This document shows positions 50,799 to 59,989 of a DNA stretch of 64,000 bases, piece by piece; positions within the stretch are counted from its first letter, which is position 1, and the number at the start of each line of letters is the position of its first letter. The notes under the pieces were generated by a model that saw only the letters and a program-made list of their open reading frames with translations, did not search any database and was not told the DNA's origin. Source of the stretch: an uncultured Lachnospiraceae bacterium (GTDB taxonomy: Bacteria; Bacillota; Clostridia; Lachnospirales; Lachnospiraceae); contig CAJUQB010000012.1 in assembly GCA_910588285.1 (NCBI GenBank), positions 1,357 to 65,356 of the forward strand. Direction: 5' to 3'. Position numbers and translations under genes: made by a program.

Positions 50799-51683
50799 AT
50801 GCGAGAACCATTTTCCCCCGATTATCCATCTGGTCAATCTTCCCGCATTCTCTACACGCCATCTGCCTTTGCCCGTAATTCCCTTCTCTATTTGCAGGAG
50901 GCCGGCGCGCTGACAGACACCCGGTCCCGTACCAGCAGACGCGGGCAGCTTCCGTCCTACCTGTGCTTATCTGTTATGGATGGAACCGGGCAGCTGAGTT
51001 ATGGTGGGGAGCAATACGAACTGACCGCTGGGGATATTGTATTTATTGATTGTCAGCAGGCTTATAGCTACAGCACCGGCAGCACCGGAGACATGGAGGA
51101 TGAGACAGCCCTCTGGTCCCTCCAGTGGTGCTATTTTTATGGCCGTTCCATGCCTGCCATTTACGAGAAATACTGTGAGCGGGGCGGCAGGGCGGTACTC
51201 CATGTGGCAGAGCCGGAGCCGTATATGGCGCTCTTATCTGATATCCGCGGCTATGCAGCTTCCTTTGGAAATATCCAGGAAATGCGGATTAATGAATGCC
51301 TGAGCGCCCTGCTTGCACAGCTGATCGAGGCTTCCTGGTATCAGGGGAATGATGCCCCGAACCCCAAGAAGATGGATCTTGGCAAGGTGAAGGCTTTTCT
51401 GGACAAGTATTATGGCGAGCGGGTGTCCTTGGACACGGTTGCCAGCCATTTTTTTATTGATAAATGCTATCTGGCCCGGATATTCAAGGAGCAATACGGC
51501 ATGACGCTGACCGATTACCTGCACCAGGTGCGGATTAACCATGCCAAATATATGCTGCGATATACAAATAAAAGGATTGATGAGATCGGCATGGAGTGCG
51601 GCATTGATGAGCCAAACTATTTCAGCCGGGTATTTCGGAAGCTCGAGGGGATGAGCCCCAGTGAGTATCGGGGACTGTGGTAA
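50799..51683 (+). CDS. AraC-family transcriptional regulator
   Basis: A 294-residue protein. The N-terminal half is a cupin-type sensing domain (GTGQLSYGGEQYELTAGDIV, then FIDCQQAYSY). The last 100 residues hold two helix-turn-helix motifs, VSLDTVASHFFIDKCYLARI and IDEIGMECGIDEPNYFSRVF, with the family end MSPSEYR. It probably senses a sugar or small carbohydrate and regulates a target elsewhere, since no sugar operon is adjacent. AAAGGAGGAATAAAAGAAC precedes ATG 50799. It is a single gene facing a minus-strand operon. Confidence 0.92.
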   Translation: MREPFSPDYPSGQSSRILYTPSAFARNSLLYLQEAGALTDTRSRTSRRGQLPSYLCLSVMDGTGQLSYGGEQYELTAGDIVFIDCQQAYSYSTGSTGDMEDETALWSLQWCYFYGRSMPAIYEKYCERGGRAVLHVAEPEPYMALLSDIRGYAASFGNIQEMRINECLSALLAQLIEASWYQGNDAPNPKKMDLGKVKAFLDKYYGERVSLDTVASHFFIDKCYLARIFKEQYGMTLTDYLHQVRINHAKYMLRYTNKRIDEIGMECGIDEPNYFSRVFRKLEGMSPSEYRGLW

Positions 51684-51788
51684 TCAGGATTATGAGAATG
51701 CATTTCCCAATATGGTGATTCAGCTTGTGAAGGGATCTATATTCGTCAGGATCAGGGGCGTATTTGGAGGCATTCCCGCCCCCTCCCC

Positions 51789-52304
51789 TCACCGCAGCAG
51801 CAAATCCAGCAAATACCCGTAGACCTCCTCATTCTGTCTCTGCCAGTTCTGGCAGATCGCTTCCGCCTGTTCCCTGCTTCCGGTCTTGAGGGACAGATCA
51901 ATCAGCGGAATCGCATTCTCCTTAATCTGACAGCGGGCCACATAGGACTGGTCAGTGGCCTTGTAGAAATTAGCAAGGATGTGAATCTCCTGCTTCAGCT
52001 CCATTTGATGGGCATGAAAATAAGAAATCACATCCTCCTTGATGGCATTCGAGATCTTGTCCGGGAAAAAGGACAGCGTCTCGCGCCCGGCAGCTGTGAT
52101 GTGGTAGCGCGTATTGTTGTGGGTGGATTCTGCACCCACCAGCTCTGCGGACAGCAGCTCGCTGATGACCTGCTGCAGCGTAAAATAGGAAGTATATTCT
52201 TTTTCCAGAATAAAATTGGAAATCTGTGTGTTGGTCAGGGGGAAATCCACCCGATCCAGCATGTATAGGATGATCAGCTTGTATTGGGTCAAAGCTTCTG
52301 CCAT
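51789..52304 (-). CDS. DUF4364 family protein (winged-helix regulator-like)
   Basis: A 171-residue protein starting MAEALTQYKLIILYMLDRVD. It shows the DUF4364 pattern: a helix-rich winged helix (LTNTQISNFILEKEYTSYF, then LLSAELVGAES) and a C-terminal alpha/beta part (AAGRETLSFFPDKI). The family is conserved in clostridia and suspected to be transcriptional, with an unknown target. On the minus strand AGGAGG lies just before the start. It is the last gene of a minus-strand group with the radical SAM and malic enzyme genes. Confidence 0.88.
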   Translation of the reverse strand: MAEALTQYKLIILYMLDRVDFPLTNTQISNFILEKEYTSYFTLQQVISELLSAELVGAESTHNNTRYHITAAGRETLSFFPDKISNAIKEDVISYFHAHQMELKQEIHILANFYKATDQSYVARCQIKENAIPLIDLSLKTGSREQAEAICQNWQRQNEEVYGYLLDLLLR

Positions 52305-52375
52305 AAAAACAAAACCTCCTGCTTTTTATTTCATAAGTCATTTTATGATGTAGGGGTCAAAAGGTATTTTGTAAG

Positions 52376-53314
52376 CTATTCCATCAGATATTTCCCCTGA
52401 AAAGAACCGCTTTCCTTCAGACAGCGATGGATCTCATTGAGGACCATGCGCTTCCGGGTGCTCCACATGGGCCCGGCCAGCAGATGCCTGGGGCCGTCAC
52501 CGGTGAGGCGGTGGATGACAATGTCCTGGGGAAGGCGTTCCAGGCAGTCCCTGATCAGGCAGCAGTATTCCTCCAGGGACAGCAGCGGAAAGGGATGGCT
52601 GCAGTAGTAGTCATACAGATCCGTATCTGTGAGGACATGCAGAAGCTGCAGCTTGATGCCATTCACAGGAAGAGCGGCCAGATAATCAACGGTTTGAAGC
52701 ATCATGTCCCGGGTCTCGCCGGGAAGGCCCAGGATCACATGGACAATCACAGGGATTTGGCGGTTTTGCAGCTTGGATACGGCATTCTCAAAGCAGTCCG
52801 GGGTAAAGCCGCTGCGGATAAATGCATGGGTCTGCTGATGCATGGTCTGCAGGCCAAGCTCCACCCACACCGGCTTGATGCGGGAGAGCTCCTCCAGCAG
52901 ATCCAGCATCTCCGGGGGCAGGCAGTCCGGCCGTGTGGCAATGGAAAGGACTGCAATATCCGGATGGGAGACTGCCTCTAAATACACCTGCCGCAGCCGG
53001 CCTATGGGGCCATAGGTATTGGTAAAGGCCTGAAAATAGGCAATAAATCTGCGGCAGCCACGCTTTTTTGCCAGCTGCTCCTTGGCAGCCTCGATCTGGG
53101 CTGTGACAGAAGGCTGGGGCGGAGCGGCAAAATCTCCGGAGCCATGGGCGCTGCAGAAAATACAGCCCCGGATGCCCAGGGTGCCGTCCCGGTTGGGGCA
53201 GGTACAGCCGGCATTCAGGGAGATCCGGTAGACCTTCTCCCCAAAGGTCTGTCTCAGGTAATAATCCAGGGAGTGGTAGGGCTTGTCTCCCCAGCAGATG
53301 CGCCAGGTATCCAT
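52376..53314 (-). CDS. TIGR01212/YhcC-family radical SAM protein
   Basis: About 312 residues. I chose the start at MDTWRICWGDKPYHSLDYYL (ATG at 53314 on the minus strand) because the family begins there; the open frame continues upstream into the malic enzyme gene in a different frame. The Fe-S motif is in LNAGCTCPNRDG ... GCIFC. Other conserved parts are FQAFTNTYGP, IATRPDCLP and HVILGLPGETRDMM. YhcC-type proteins are Elp3-related and their substrate is uncertain. Ten bases separate it from the malic enzyme stop. Confidence 0.9.
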   Translation of the reverse strand: MDTWRICWGDKPYHSLDYYLRQTFGEKVYRISLNAGCTCPNRDGTLGIRGCIFCSAHGSGDFAAPPQPSVTAQIEAAKEQLAKKRGCRRFIAYFQAFTNTYGPIGRLRQVYLEAVSHPDIAVLSIATRPDCLPPEMLDLLEELSRIKPVWVELGLQTMHQQTHAFIRSGFTPDCFENAVSKLQNRQIPVIVHVILGLPGETRDMMLQTVDYLAALPVNGIKLQLLHVLTDTDLYDYYCSHPFPLLSLEEYCCLIRDCLERLPQDIVIHRLTGDGPRHLLAGPMWSTRKRMVLNEIHRCLKESGSFQGKYLME

Positions 53315-53324
53315 CCTTCGCGCC

Positions 53325-54479
53325 TTACGGGAGGATGTGGGACTTGACGGCCTGGCTGACCACCTGGGCAACCCTGGGGTCAAAGGCCTCGGGCATAATG
53401 AAGTCCTCATGAAGCTCGCTGTCAGATACCAGGGAGGCGATGGCATTGGCAGCAGCCAGCTTCATCTCCTCGGTGATCTGCGCAGCCCGGCCCTCCAGGG
53501 CGCCCTTGAAAATACCAGGGAAGGCCACCACATTGTTCACCTGGTTGGGGAAATCGCTGCGGCCGGTTCCCACGACCCGGGCGCCTGCAGCCTTGGCAAG
53601 CTTTGGCAAAATCTCAGGCTCCGGATTGGCCATGGCAAATAGGATGGCATCCTGGTTCATGGAGGAGACCATCTCCGGGGTGACGATATTGGGGGCAGAC
53701 ACGCCCACAAAAATATCAGCGCCCTTCATGGCGTCCGCCAGAGTGCCGGAGGCCCGTTTCAGGTTGGTGACCTTTGTCATCTCCTGCTGCATCCAGTTCA
53801 GGTTCGGGTAATCCGGCCCGATGATGCCAAGACGGTCACACATGGTAATCGAGGGAAAGCCGTAGCTTAGGAGCAGCTTGGTGATGGCAACCCCGGCAGA
53901 ACCGGCGCCGTTGACCACCACCCGGCAGTCCTCCCTGCGCTTGCCGGTGAGCCTTAAGGCATTGATAATGCCTGCAAGCACTACAATGGCAGTACCGTGC
54001 TGGTCATCATGGAAAACAGGGATGGACAGCCGTTCCTTCAACCGCTCCTCAATCTCGAAGCAGCGGGGGGCGGAGATATCCTCCAGATTAATCCCTCCAA
54101 AGCCCGGGGCCAGCCAGGTGACGGCATTGATAATCTCCTCGGTATCCTGGGTGTCCAGGCAGATGGGAACGGCATTGATGCCGCCGAATTCCTTGAACAG
54201 GACGCATTTTCCCTCCATGACGGGCATGGCGGCCCTGGGACCGATGTTGCCAAGGCCGAGAACAGCGCTTCCGTCGGACACTACGGCTACGGTGTTGGAC
54301 TTCATGGTGTAGGTGTAGACTTCATCGGGATCCTGGGCAATGATCCGGCAGGGCTCTGCAACGCCGGGGGTGTAGGCAATGGCCAGATCCTCCCGGTTTT
54401 TGACCGGGGATTTGGCAGTGGTTTCCAGCTTGCCATTCCATTGTTTATGTAAAAACAGTGATTTTTCTTTTGCATCCAT
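53325..54479 (-). CDS. NAD(P)-dependent malic enzyme
   Basis: This 384-residue protein is the length of short bacterial malic enzymes. It decarboxylates malate to pyruvate with reduction of NAD(P). Visible features are the N-terminal YTPGVAEPCR with the catalytic Tyr, the metal-binding HDDQHGTA with EDISAPRCF before it, the Rossmann motif VVNGAGSAGVA and ANPEPEILP near the C-terminus. It is cytoplasmic central metabolism and heads the minus-strand group. On the minus strand AAAGGATGG lies near the start; the upstream region carries an A-rich repeat tract. Confidence 0.93.
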   Translation of the reverse strand: MDAKEKSLFLHKQWNGKLETTAKSPVKNREDLAIAYTPGVAEPCRIIAQDPDEVYTYTMKSNTVAVVSDGSAVLGLGNIGPRAAMPVMEGKCVLFKEFGGINAVPICLDTQDTEEIINAVTWLAPGFGGINLEDISAPRCFEIEERLKERLSIPVFHDDQHGTAIVVLAGIINALRLTGKRREDCRVVVNGAGSAGVAITKLLLSYGFPSITMCDRLGIIGPDYPNLNWMQQEMTKVTNLKRASGTLADAMKGADIFVGVSAPNIVTPEMVSSMNQDAILFAMANPEPEILPKLAKAAGARVVGTGRSDFPNQVNNVVAFPGIFKGALEGRAAQITEEMKLAAANAIASLVSDSELHEDFIMPEAFDPRVAQVVSQAVKSHILP

Positions 54480-54502
54480 CTTTTAATCCATCCTTTCTGA
54501 TT

Positions 54503-54575
54503 TTTCCTGTATTTTTTTCTGTATTTCTTTTTCTGTATTTCTTTTTCTGCATTTCTTTTTTTGTATTTCTTTGCA
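54503..54575 (-). repeat. A-rich imperfect tandem repeat upstream of the malic enzyme gene
   Basis: On the minus strand, units of the type AGAAATACAGAAAA recur about four times with small changes. The stretch lies in the leader of the malic enzyme transcript and is low-complexity. The remaining part of the 54480-54742 gap holds a TATAAT box (54649-54654) that may drive rho. Confidence 0.7.
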
Positions 54576-54742
54576 GCTATAACTAGCATACCATTACAAA
54601 TCATCGAAATCAAGAAAAAAAACACTTTCTATTTCAGGGAATATGGTGTATAATACCAGTACTAAAGAAGCATCACTGTCGTTTCAGACGAGATCCCCAG
54701 CAGGATATAGATGGAATGAGTACAAATAAAAAGGAGCAGAGT

Positions 54743-56365
54743 ATGAGAGAAAAGTATGAGAGTTTGTCGGTAACAGCACTACGGGAAGTGGCGAAGGCAC
54801 GGGGCCTGAAGAACCTGTCCGGTTTGAAGAAGCAGGAGCTGGTGGAACGTATGCTTCAGGAGGATGCGCGCATTGAGGCAGAGGATGCCCCAAAGCAGGA
54901 GGAGCAGGCCTCCAGGGAAGAGCCGAAGATACATACGAAGAGCAGTGAAGACACAGAGGAACAGGCTTCCAGGGAAGAGCCCAGGAAGCGCGCGGAGAGC
55001 AGCGCCGGTCTGGAGGAGGGACATACTGAGGTCCAGAAGGCGGGCCGTGGACCAATGCGCAGCAGCCGTCCCCAGAGGGAGGATGCAAGGCCGATGCGCC
55101 GCGCTCCCCAGAGCGGACATGCGGAGCAGGAGGCAGGAGCACAGCGCCGCGGGCCCCAGAACGGACATGCAGAGCAGGAGACAAGCTCCACCCGCGTGGT
55201 GACGGAGGAGGGCATTGAGATTGAGAATCCGGAGCTTGACAGCGGCGAGGAGGCCAATGGGATCCTGGAGGTTATGCCGGACGGTTACGGGTTTATCCGC
55301 TGTGAGAATTATATGCCGGGAGACCGGGACGTCTATGTATCGCCTGCACAGATCCGCAGGTTTAATCTGAAGACCGGCGATATTATTGTGGGCAATAAGA
55401 AGATCAAGACCATGCAGGAGAAGTTCAGCGCCCTTCTCTATATCAAGACCATCAATGGATATCATCCCAGGGTGGCACAGGCCCGGCCGAATTTTGAGGA
55501 TCTGACCCCCATATTCCCCAATGAGCGGATCTGCCTGGAGACCTCCCAGAGCAATATGGCCATGCGGATTATGGATCTGGTGTCTCCCATCGGAAAGGGG
55601 CAGAGAGGTATGATCGTATCTCAGCCCAAGGCAGGTAAGACCACCCTGCTGAAGGGTGTGGCCAAGGCTGTTACGAGGAATTACCCCAAGATGCACCTGA
55701 TCATCCTGCTGATTGACGAACGTCCCGAGGAGGTTACGGATATCAAGGAGGCCATTGAGGGGGAGAATGTGGAGGTTATCTATTCTACCTTTGATGAGCT
55801 GCCGGAGCACCACAAGCGTGTATCCGAGATGGTGATTGAGCGTGCACGCCGCCTGGTGGAGCATGGGCGTGACGTGATGATCCTTCTGGACAGCATCACA
55901 CGTCTGGCCAGAGCCTACAATCTGATTGTGCCCCCCAGCGGCCGTACGCTGTCCGGCGGTATTGACCCGGCGGCCCTCCATATGCCCAAGCGGTTCTTTG
56001 GAGCGGCCCGTAATATGCGGGAGGGAGGAAGCCTTACCATTTTGGCTACCGCCCTGGTAGAGACCGGGAGCCGGATGGATGATGTGATCTACGAGGAGTT
56101 CAAGGGAACCGGTAATATGGAATTGATTCTGGACCGCAAGCTTTCCGAGAAGCGGGTATTTCCGGCCATTGACATTACCAAGTCCGGGACCCGGAGGGAG
56201 GATCTCCTCCTGGATCGTGAGGAGCAGGAGGCGGTGGAGATTATGCGCCGCAATATCAACGGCATGAAGACAGAGGATGCGGTGGAGAATATCCTGAACC
56301 TGTTTGTGCGGACCAGAAGCAACCGTGAATTCGTCCAGATGATCAAAAAGTCAAAATGGATGTAG
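54743..56365 (+). CDS. rho: Transcription termination factor Rho
   Basis: About 540 residues, longer than the usual 420. The Rho N domain (LREVAKARGLKNLSGLKKQE) is followed by a disordered, Glu/Arg-rich insertion (residues about 45-150). Next come the RNA-binding cold-shock-like domain (EVMPDGYGFIRCENY) and the ATPase core with Walker A SQPKAGKTTLLK, ILLIDERPEEVTD and SGGIDPAALHMPKRFFGAAR. It is a hexameric RNA helicase ending transcription. ATG 54743 has AAGGAG at six bases; ATG 54716 would add nine residues. Charged insertions like this occur in other Firmicutes and actinobacteria. Confidence 0.95.
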   Translation: MREKYESLSVTALREVAKARGLKNLSGLKKQELVERMLQEDARIEAEDAPKQEEQASREEPKIHTKSSEDTEEQASREEPRKRAESSAGLEEGHTEVQKAGRGPMRSSRPQREDARPMRRAPQSGHAEQEAGAQRRGPQNGHAEQETSSTRVVTEEGIEIENPELDSGEEANGILEVMPDGYGFIRCENYMPGDRDVYVSPAQIRRFNLKTGDIIVGNKKIKTMQEKFSALLYIKTINGYHPRVAQARPNFEDLTPIFPNERICLETSQSNMAMRIMDLVSPIGKGQRGMIVSQPKAGKTTLLKGVAKAVTRNYPKMHLIILLIDERPEEVTDIKEAIEGENVEVIYSTFDELPEHHKRVSEMVIERARRLVEHGRDVMILLDSITRLARAYNLIVPPSGRTLSGGIDPAALHMPKRFFGAARNMREGGSLTILATALVETGSRMDDVIYEEFKGTGNMELILDRKLSEKRVFPAIDITKSGTRREDLLLDREEQEAVEIMRRNINGMKTEDAVENILNLFVRTRSNREFVQMIKKSKWM

Positions 56366-56382
56366 AAAATTAAAAAAAGAAC

Positions 56383-56411
56383 TTGCATATGCCGGAAACA
56401 TATGCTACAAT
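56383..56411 (+). promoter_or_regulatory. Promoter for rpmE
   Basis: TTGCAT (56383-56388) and TACAAT (56406-56411) lie 17 bases apart, about 77 bases before the L31 start codon. Confidence 0.6.
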
Positions 56412-56487
56412 GAATAAGCTGTTTGCAATAGGACAGCATCAGAGATGAAGATCATGATATGATTTATATAGTATGCGAGGTGAAAAC

Positions 56488-56694
56488 ATGAGAGAAGGAA
56501 TCCATCCAGAGTATTATCAGGCAACTGTGACCTGCAACTGCGGGAATACATTTGTGACAGGCTCCACGAAGAAAGATATCCACGTTGAGATCTGTTCCAA
56601 GTGCCATCCGTTCTACACCGGCCAGCAGAAGGCTGCCCAGGCGCGCGGACGTATTGACAAGTTCAATCGGAAGTACGGCATGAACAATCAGTAG
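56488..56694 (+). CDS. rpmE: 50S ribosomal protein L31, zinc-binding type
   Basis: A 68-residue protein starting MREGIHPEYYQATVTCNCGN. It is the Cys-containing (C+) form: CNCGN and EICSKCHPFYTGQQK supply the four zinc-binding cysteines/histidines. It sits at the central protuberance of the large subunit. ATG 56488 follows GCGAGGTGAAAAC. Its position after rho is conserved in Firmicutes. Confidence 0.96.
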   Translation: MREGIHPEYYQATVTCNCGNTFVTGSTKKDIHVEICSKCHPFYTGQQKAAQARGRIDKFNRKYGMNNQ

Positions 56695-56711
56695 GCATGT
56701 ATCAGAGAATA

Positions 56712-56751
56712 AGAGGATGTTTCGGTTTCTGGCGAGCATCCTCTATTTTTT
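56712..56751 (+). terminator. Rho-independent terminator after rpmE
   Basis: AGAGGATG (56712-56719) pairs with CATCCTCT (56737-56744), followed by ATTTTTT. The gap to the next gene also holds a possible start region for the DUF1385 transcript. Confidence 0.8.
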
Positions 56752-56876
56752 AATGTGCAGGCCGGCATAGGAAGTTTTTTGCTGCTGATGCAGCATGCGG
56801 GCCCCGGGGCGGGGAAGGGAGAATATACCCCTGCCCCATTGCACAGGAGTGTATGGTGAATACAAGGAGGAGAAGT

Positions 56877-57851
56877 ATGGCATCTTCCGGAATTGGCGGC
56901 CAGGCTGTTATGGAAGGCGTGATGATGAAGAATCAGGATACCTACGCCATTGCAGTCAGGAAGCCGGATCAGACGATCATAGTTGAGAAAAAAGAATATA
57001 AGGGCATTGGCCCCAAGGTACTGCAGAAGATCCCCATTGTCCGGGGCGTGATCAGCTTCATTGATTCCCTGGTACTGGGAATGGGATCGCTGACCTTTTC
57101 CGCCTCCTTCTTCGAGGAGGAGGAGACGGAAAAGGCCGAGGCCCAGGCGGAGCCGGCAAATGAGAATGGGAAGGCACAGGCCAAGGGAGACCCGGCGAAG
57201 AAGGAAAGCCTGATTATGGGCCTGACAATGGTGCTGGCTGTGGTGCTGGCATTGGCTATTTTCATGGCGCTCCCCTATGGCATTTCCCTGCTGTTCCAGC
57301 AGTTTATTCCCTGGGATACCGTGGTGATCCTGCTGGAGGGAGTGTTCCGGCTTGGGATTTTTATCCTGTATATTGTGCTGATTTCCAGGATGGAGGACAT
57401 CCAGCGGGTGTTCATGTACCATGGCGCGGAGCACAAGTGCATCAACTGTATTGAGCACGGACTGGACTTGAATGTGGAGAATGTGCGGGCAAGCTCCAAA
57501 GTGCATAAGCGGTGCGGAACCAGCTTTCTGTTTTTTGTTGTTGTCGTCAGCATCATTGCCACCATGTTTATCCGGGTGGATTCCCGGGTACTGCGGCTGG
57601 CGCTGCGGCTTCTGATCATCCCGCTGGTAGCAGGGCTGTCTTATGAATTTATCCGCCTGGCAGGCAGGAGCGAGAACCCCATCGTGAATGCCTTGAGCAA
57701 GCCGGGACTGTGGCTGCAGGCGCTGACCACCAGAGAGCCGGACGATTGCATGATTGAGGTGGGGATTGCCTCTGTGGAAGCTGTATTTGACTGGGAGGGC
57801 TATGTGGCCGGGCTGCGTGGATCCCAGGAGGGCCCCATAGAAAAGTCTTAG
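56877..57851 (+). CDS. DUF1385 (YqhQ-type) membrane protein
   Basis: A 324-residue protein beginning GIGGQAVMEGVMMKNQDTYA, the hallmark of the family. An early alpha/beta domain is followed by three to four transmembrane helices and a conserved YHGAEHKCINCIEHG motif with Cys and His near residue 185, which suggests metal binding. The family is widespread in Firmicutes next to prmC and prfA, but its reaction is unknown. AAGGAGGAGAAGT precedes ATG 56877. Confidence 0.9.
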   Translation: MASSGIGGQAVMEGVMMKNQDTYAIAVRKPDQTIIVEKKEYKGIGPKVLQKIPIVRGVISFIDSLVLGMGSLTFSASFFEEEETEKAEAQAEPANENGKAQAKGDPAKKESLIMGLTMVLAVVLALAIFMALPYGISLLFQQFIPWDTVVILLEGVFRLGIFILYIVLISRMEDIQRVFMYHGAEHKCINCIEHGLDLNVENVRASSKVHKRCGTSFLFFVVVVSIIATMFIRVDSRVLRLALRLLIIPLVAGLSYEFIRLAGRSENPIVNALSKPGLWLQALTTREPDDCMIEVGIASVEAVFDWEGYVAGLRGSQEGPIEKS

Positions 57852-57959
57852 CGCGTGTTTGAATTATCAAGCACGCCCCGGGACAGGGAATTCGGTACCG
57901 ATTACAAGGATTCTTTGCAGGGGACGGGCTTTGCACAAAAGAAGAAAGAAGGATACAGT

Positions 57960-58790
57960 ATGACATTGGAGCAGGCGCTGATTGCCGGCAAAGAGGTGTT
58001 GGAGCGGGCAGGAATTGCGGAATTCGCATTGGATGCATGGTATTTGCTGGAATATGTGGTGGAGATTGACAGAAGCTACTATTATCTCCATTATCAGGAG
58101 GAACTGGCAGAGGACCTGCGGCAGGAGTACGAGGTGCTGCTTAAGAAACGCGCAGAGCGCGTGCCGCTGCAATATATTACCGGGGAACAGGAATTTATGG
58201 GACTTCCATTCAAGGTGAATTCCAATGTCCTGATTCCCAGGCAGGATACTGAGCTTCTGGTGGAGACTGCAAGGGGGCTGGTTCAGCCCGGGATGCGGGT
58301 GCTGGATCTGTGCACCGGCTCCGGGTGTGTGATTATCAGCCTGAAGCATTTTGTGCCGGAGATTGAGGCCTGGGGCAGCGATATTTCCAAGCAGGCGCTG
58401 CTGGTGGCCAAGGAGAATGCCAAGGCAAATGACCTCTCTGTGGAGTGGGTGCGCAGCGATCTGTTTTTGAATCTTACCGGAAGCTTTGATATGATCCTGT
58501 CCAATCCCCCCTACATTCCCACCGGGGAGCTCCAGGGGCTGATGCCGGAGGTGCGGGATTTTGAGCCAAGGGAAGCGCTGGACGGCCATATGGACGGTCT
58601 GGAGTTCTATCGGAAGATCCTGGAAAAGGCCGGCGCCTTTTTGAATCCCAGAGGGTATCTGATCTTTGAAATCGGTTATAATCAGGGAGAGGCAGTATCC
58701 GCCATGATGAAGGCAGCAGGCTTTGGGCAGGTGCGTGTGATCCGGGATCTCAGCGGCCTGAACCGTGTGGTGTGCGGCAGAAAGGAGTAA
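57960..58790 (+). CDS. prmC: Release-factor glutamine methyltransferase
   Basis: A 276-residue protein. It methylates the GGQ glutamine of peptide release factors RF1 and RF2. An N-terminal helical domain is followed by a Rossmann-fold SAM-binding domain with VLDLCTGSGCVIISLK and the catalytic NPPYIP motif. GYNQGEAVSAMM is near the end. ATG 57960 (MTLEQALIAGKEV) was chosen behind GAAAGAAGG; a longer frame upstream is not conserved in type. It lies eight bases before prfA, whose product is its substrate. Confidence 0.94.
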   Translation: MTLEQALIAGKEVLERAGIAEFALDAWYLLEYVVEIDRSYYYLHYQEELAEDLRQEYEVLLKKRAERVPLQYITGEQEFMGLPFKVNSNVLIPRQDTELLVETARGLVQPGMRVLDLCTGSGCVIISLKHFVPEIEAWGSDISKQALLVAKENAKANDLSVEWVRSDLFLNLTGSFDMILSNPPYIPTGELQGLMPEVRDFEPREALDGHMDGLEFYRKILEKAGAFLNPRGYLIFEIGYNQGEAVSAMMKAAGFGQVRVIRDLSGLNRVVCGRKE

Positions 58791-58797
58791 AAGTAAC

Positions 58798-59871
58798 ATG
58801 TTTGATCGCTTAGAGGATATTTTACATCGTTTTGAAGAGATTTTAAATGAGCTTGGGGAGCCGGATGTGGCCAGCGACCAGAACCGTTTCCGCAGGCTGA
58901 TGAAGGAGCAGAGCGACCTGAATCCCATTGTGGAGGCTTATAAGGAATATAAGCAGTGCAGGCAGAATATTGAGGACAGTCTTGCCATGCTGGAGGAGGA
59001 GAGCGATGAGGAGCTGCGGGAGCTGGCCAAGGAGGAGCTGAATGAGGCCAAGGCCAGGACAGAGGAGCTGGAGCAGGAAATGAAAATCCTCCTGCTGCCC
59101 AAGGACCCCAATGACGACAAGAATGTAATTGTAGAGATCCGCGCAGGGGCCGGCGGGGATGAGGCGGCACTGTTTGCCGCTGAGATTTACCGGATGTACC
59201 TGCACTATGCAGAGAGCCGCCGGTGGAAGGTGGAGCTGGTGGAGTGCGAGGAGATCGGCATCGGCGGTATGAAGAATGCAACCTTTATGATCAATGGCCA
59301 GGGCGCCTACTCTGTGATGAAATATGAATCCGGCGTGCACCGGGTACAGCGTGTGCCGGAGACAGAGTCCGGCGGGCGTATCCATACCTCCACCATCACG
59401 GTGGCTGTGATGCCGGAGGCGGAGGAGGTGGATGTCCAGATTGATGAGAAGGATATCCGGATCGACGTGATGCGTGCCTCCGGAAACGGCGGGCAGTGCG
59501 TGAATACCACGGACTCTGCAGTCCGGCTGACCCATTATCCCACCGGGATTGTGATCTACAGCCAGACGGAAAAGTCCCAGCTGCAGAACAAGGAAAAGGC
59601 CTTTGCCCTGCTGCGGGCCAAGCTGTATGACATGGAATGCCAGAAGCAGCATGATGCGGAGGCAGAGGCCAGACGGAGCCAGATCGGAACGGGAGATCGT
59701 TCCGAGAAGATTCGGACCTACAACTTCCCCCAGGGGCGTGTGACGGATCACCGGATTGGCCTGACCCTGTATAAGCTTGACAAGATCATGAACGGAGACA
59801 TCCAGGAGATCATCGATGCCTGCATTGCGGCAGATCAGACAGCCAAGCTGGCGAAAATGCAGGAGGATTGA
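58798..59871 (+). CDS. prfA: Peptide chain release factor 1
   Basis: A 357-residue RF1. The GGQ motif is in ASGNGGQCVNTTDSAVR, and the codon-recognition tripeptide region is RVPETESGGRIHTST, where PET fits the P-x-T of RF1 and not the SPF of RF2. It reads UAA and UAG stop codons and triggers hydrolysis of peptidyl-tRNA. AAAGGAGTAAAAGTAAC precedes ATG 58798. Coupled to prmC upstream. Confidence 0.96.
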   Translation: MFDRLEDILHRFEEILNELGEPDVASDQNRFRRLMKEQSDLNPIVEAYKEYKQCRQNIEDSLAMLEEESDEELRELAKEELNEAKARTEELEQEMKILLLPKDPNDDKNVIVEIRAGAGGDEAALFAAEIYRMYLHYAESRRWKVELVECEEIGIGGMKNATFMINGQGAYSVMKYESGVHRVQRVPETESGGRIHTSTITVAVMPEAEEVDVQIDEKDIRIDVMRASGNGGQCVNTTDSAVRLTHYPTGIVIYSQTEKSQLQNKEKAFALLRAKLYDMECQKQHDAEAEARRSQIGTGDRSEKIRTYNFPQGRVTDHRIGLTLYKLDKIMNGDIQEIIDACIAADQTAKLAKMQED

Positions 59872-59879
59872 TGAAAGTA

Positions 59880-59972
59880 GGTGGATGGAAGGAATTTGAA
59901 GAAGATAAAAGAATTGAAGAGGGTAAAAGGATTAAAGAAGGTAAAGGAATTAAAGAAAATAAAGGATAGAAA
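59880..59972 (+). repeat. A/G-rich low-complexity spacer between prfA and lgt
   Basis: Imperfect repeats of GAATTGAAGAGGGTAAAAG-type units (period about 18) fill the 118-bp gap. There are no obvious hairpin or promoter motifs; it may be a degenerate slippage tract. Confidence 0.55.
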
Positions 59973-59989
59973 GGATCAGAATAAGAGAT

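Noticed and set aside
52376..53446. A longer start for the radical SAM YhcC-type gene
   Set aside because: The extra 44 residues are antisense-like text within the malic enzyme gene; family members begin near MDTW.
54779..55981. 400-codon minus-strand open frame
   Set aside because: It is the shadow of rho; Leu/His-rich with no domain.
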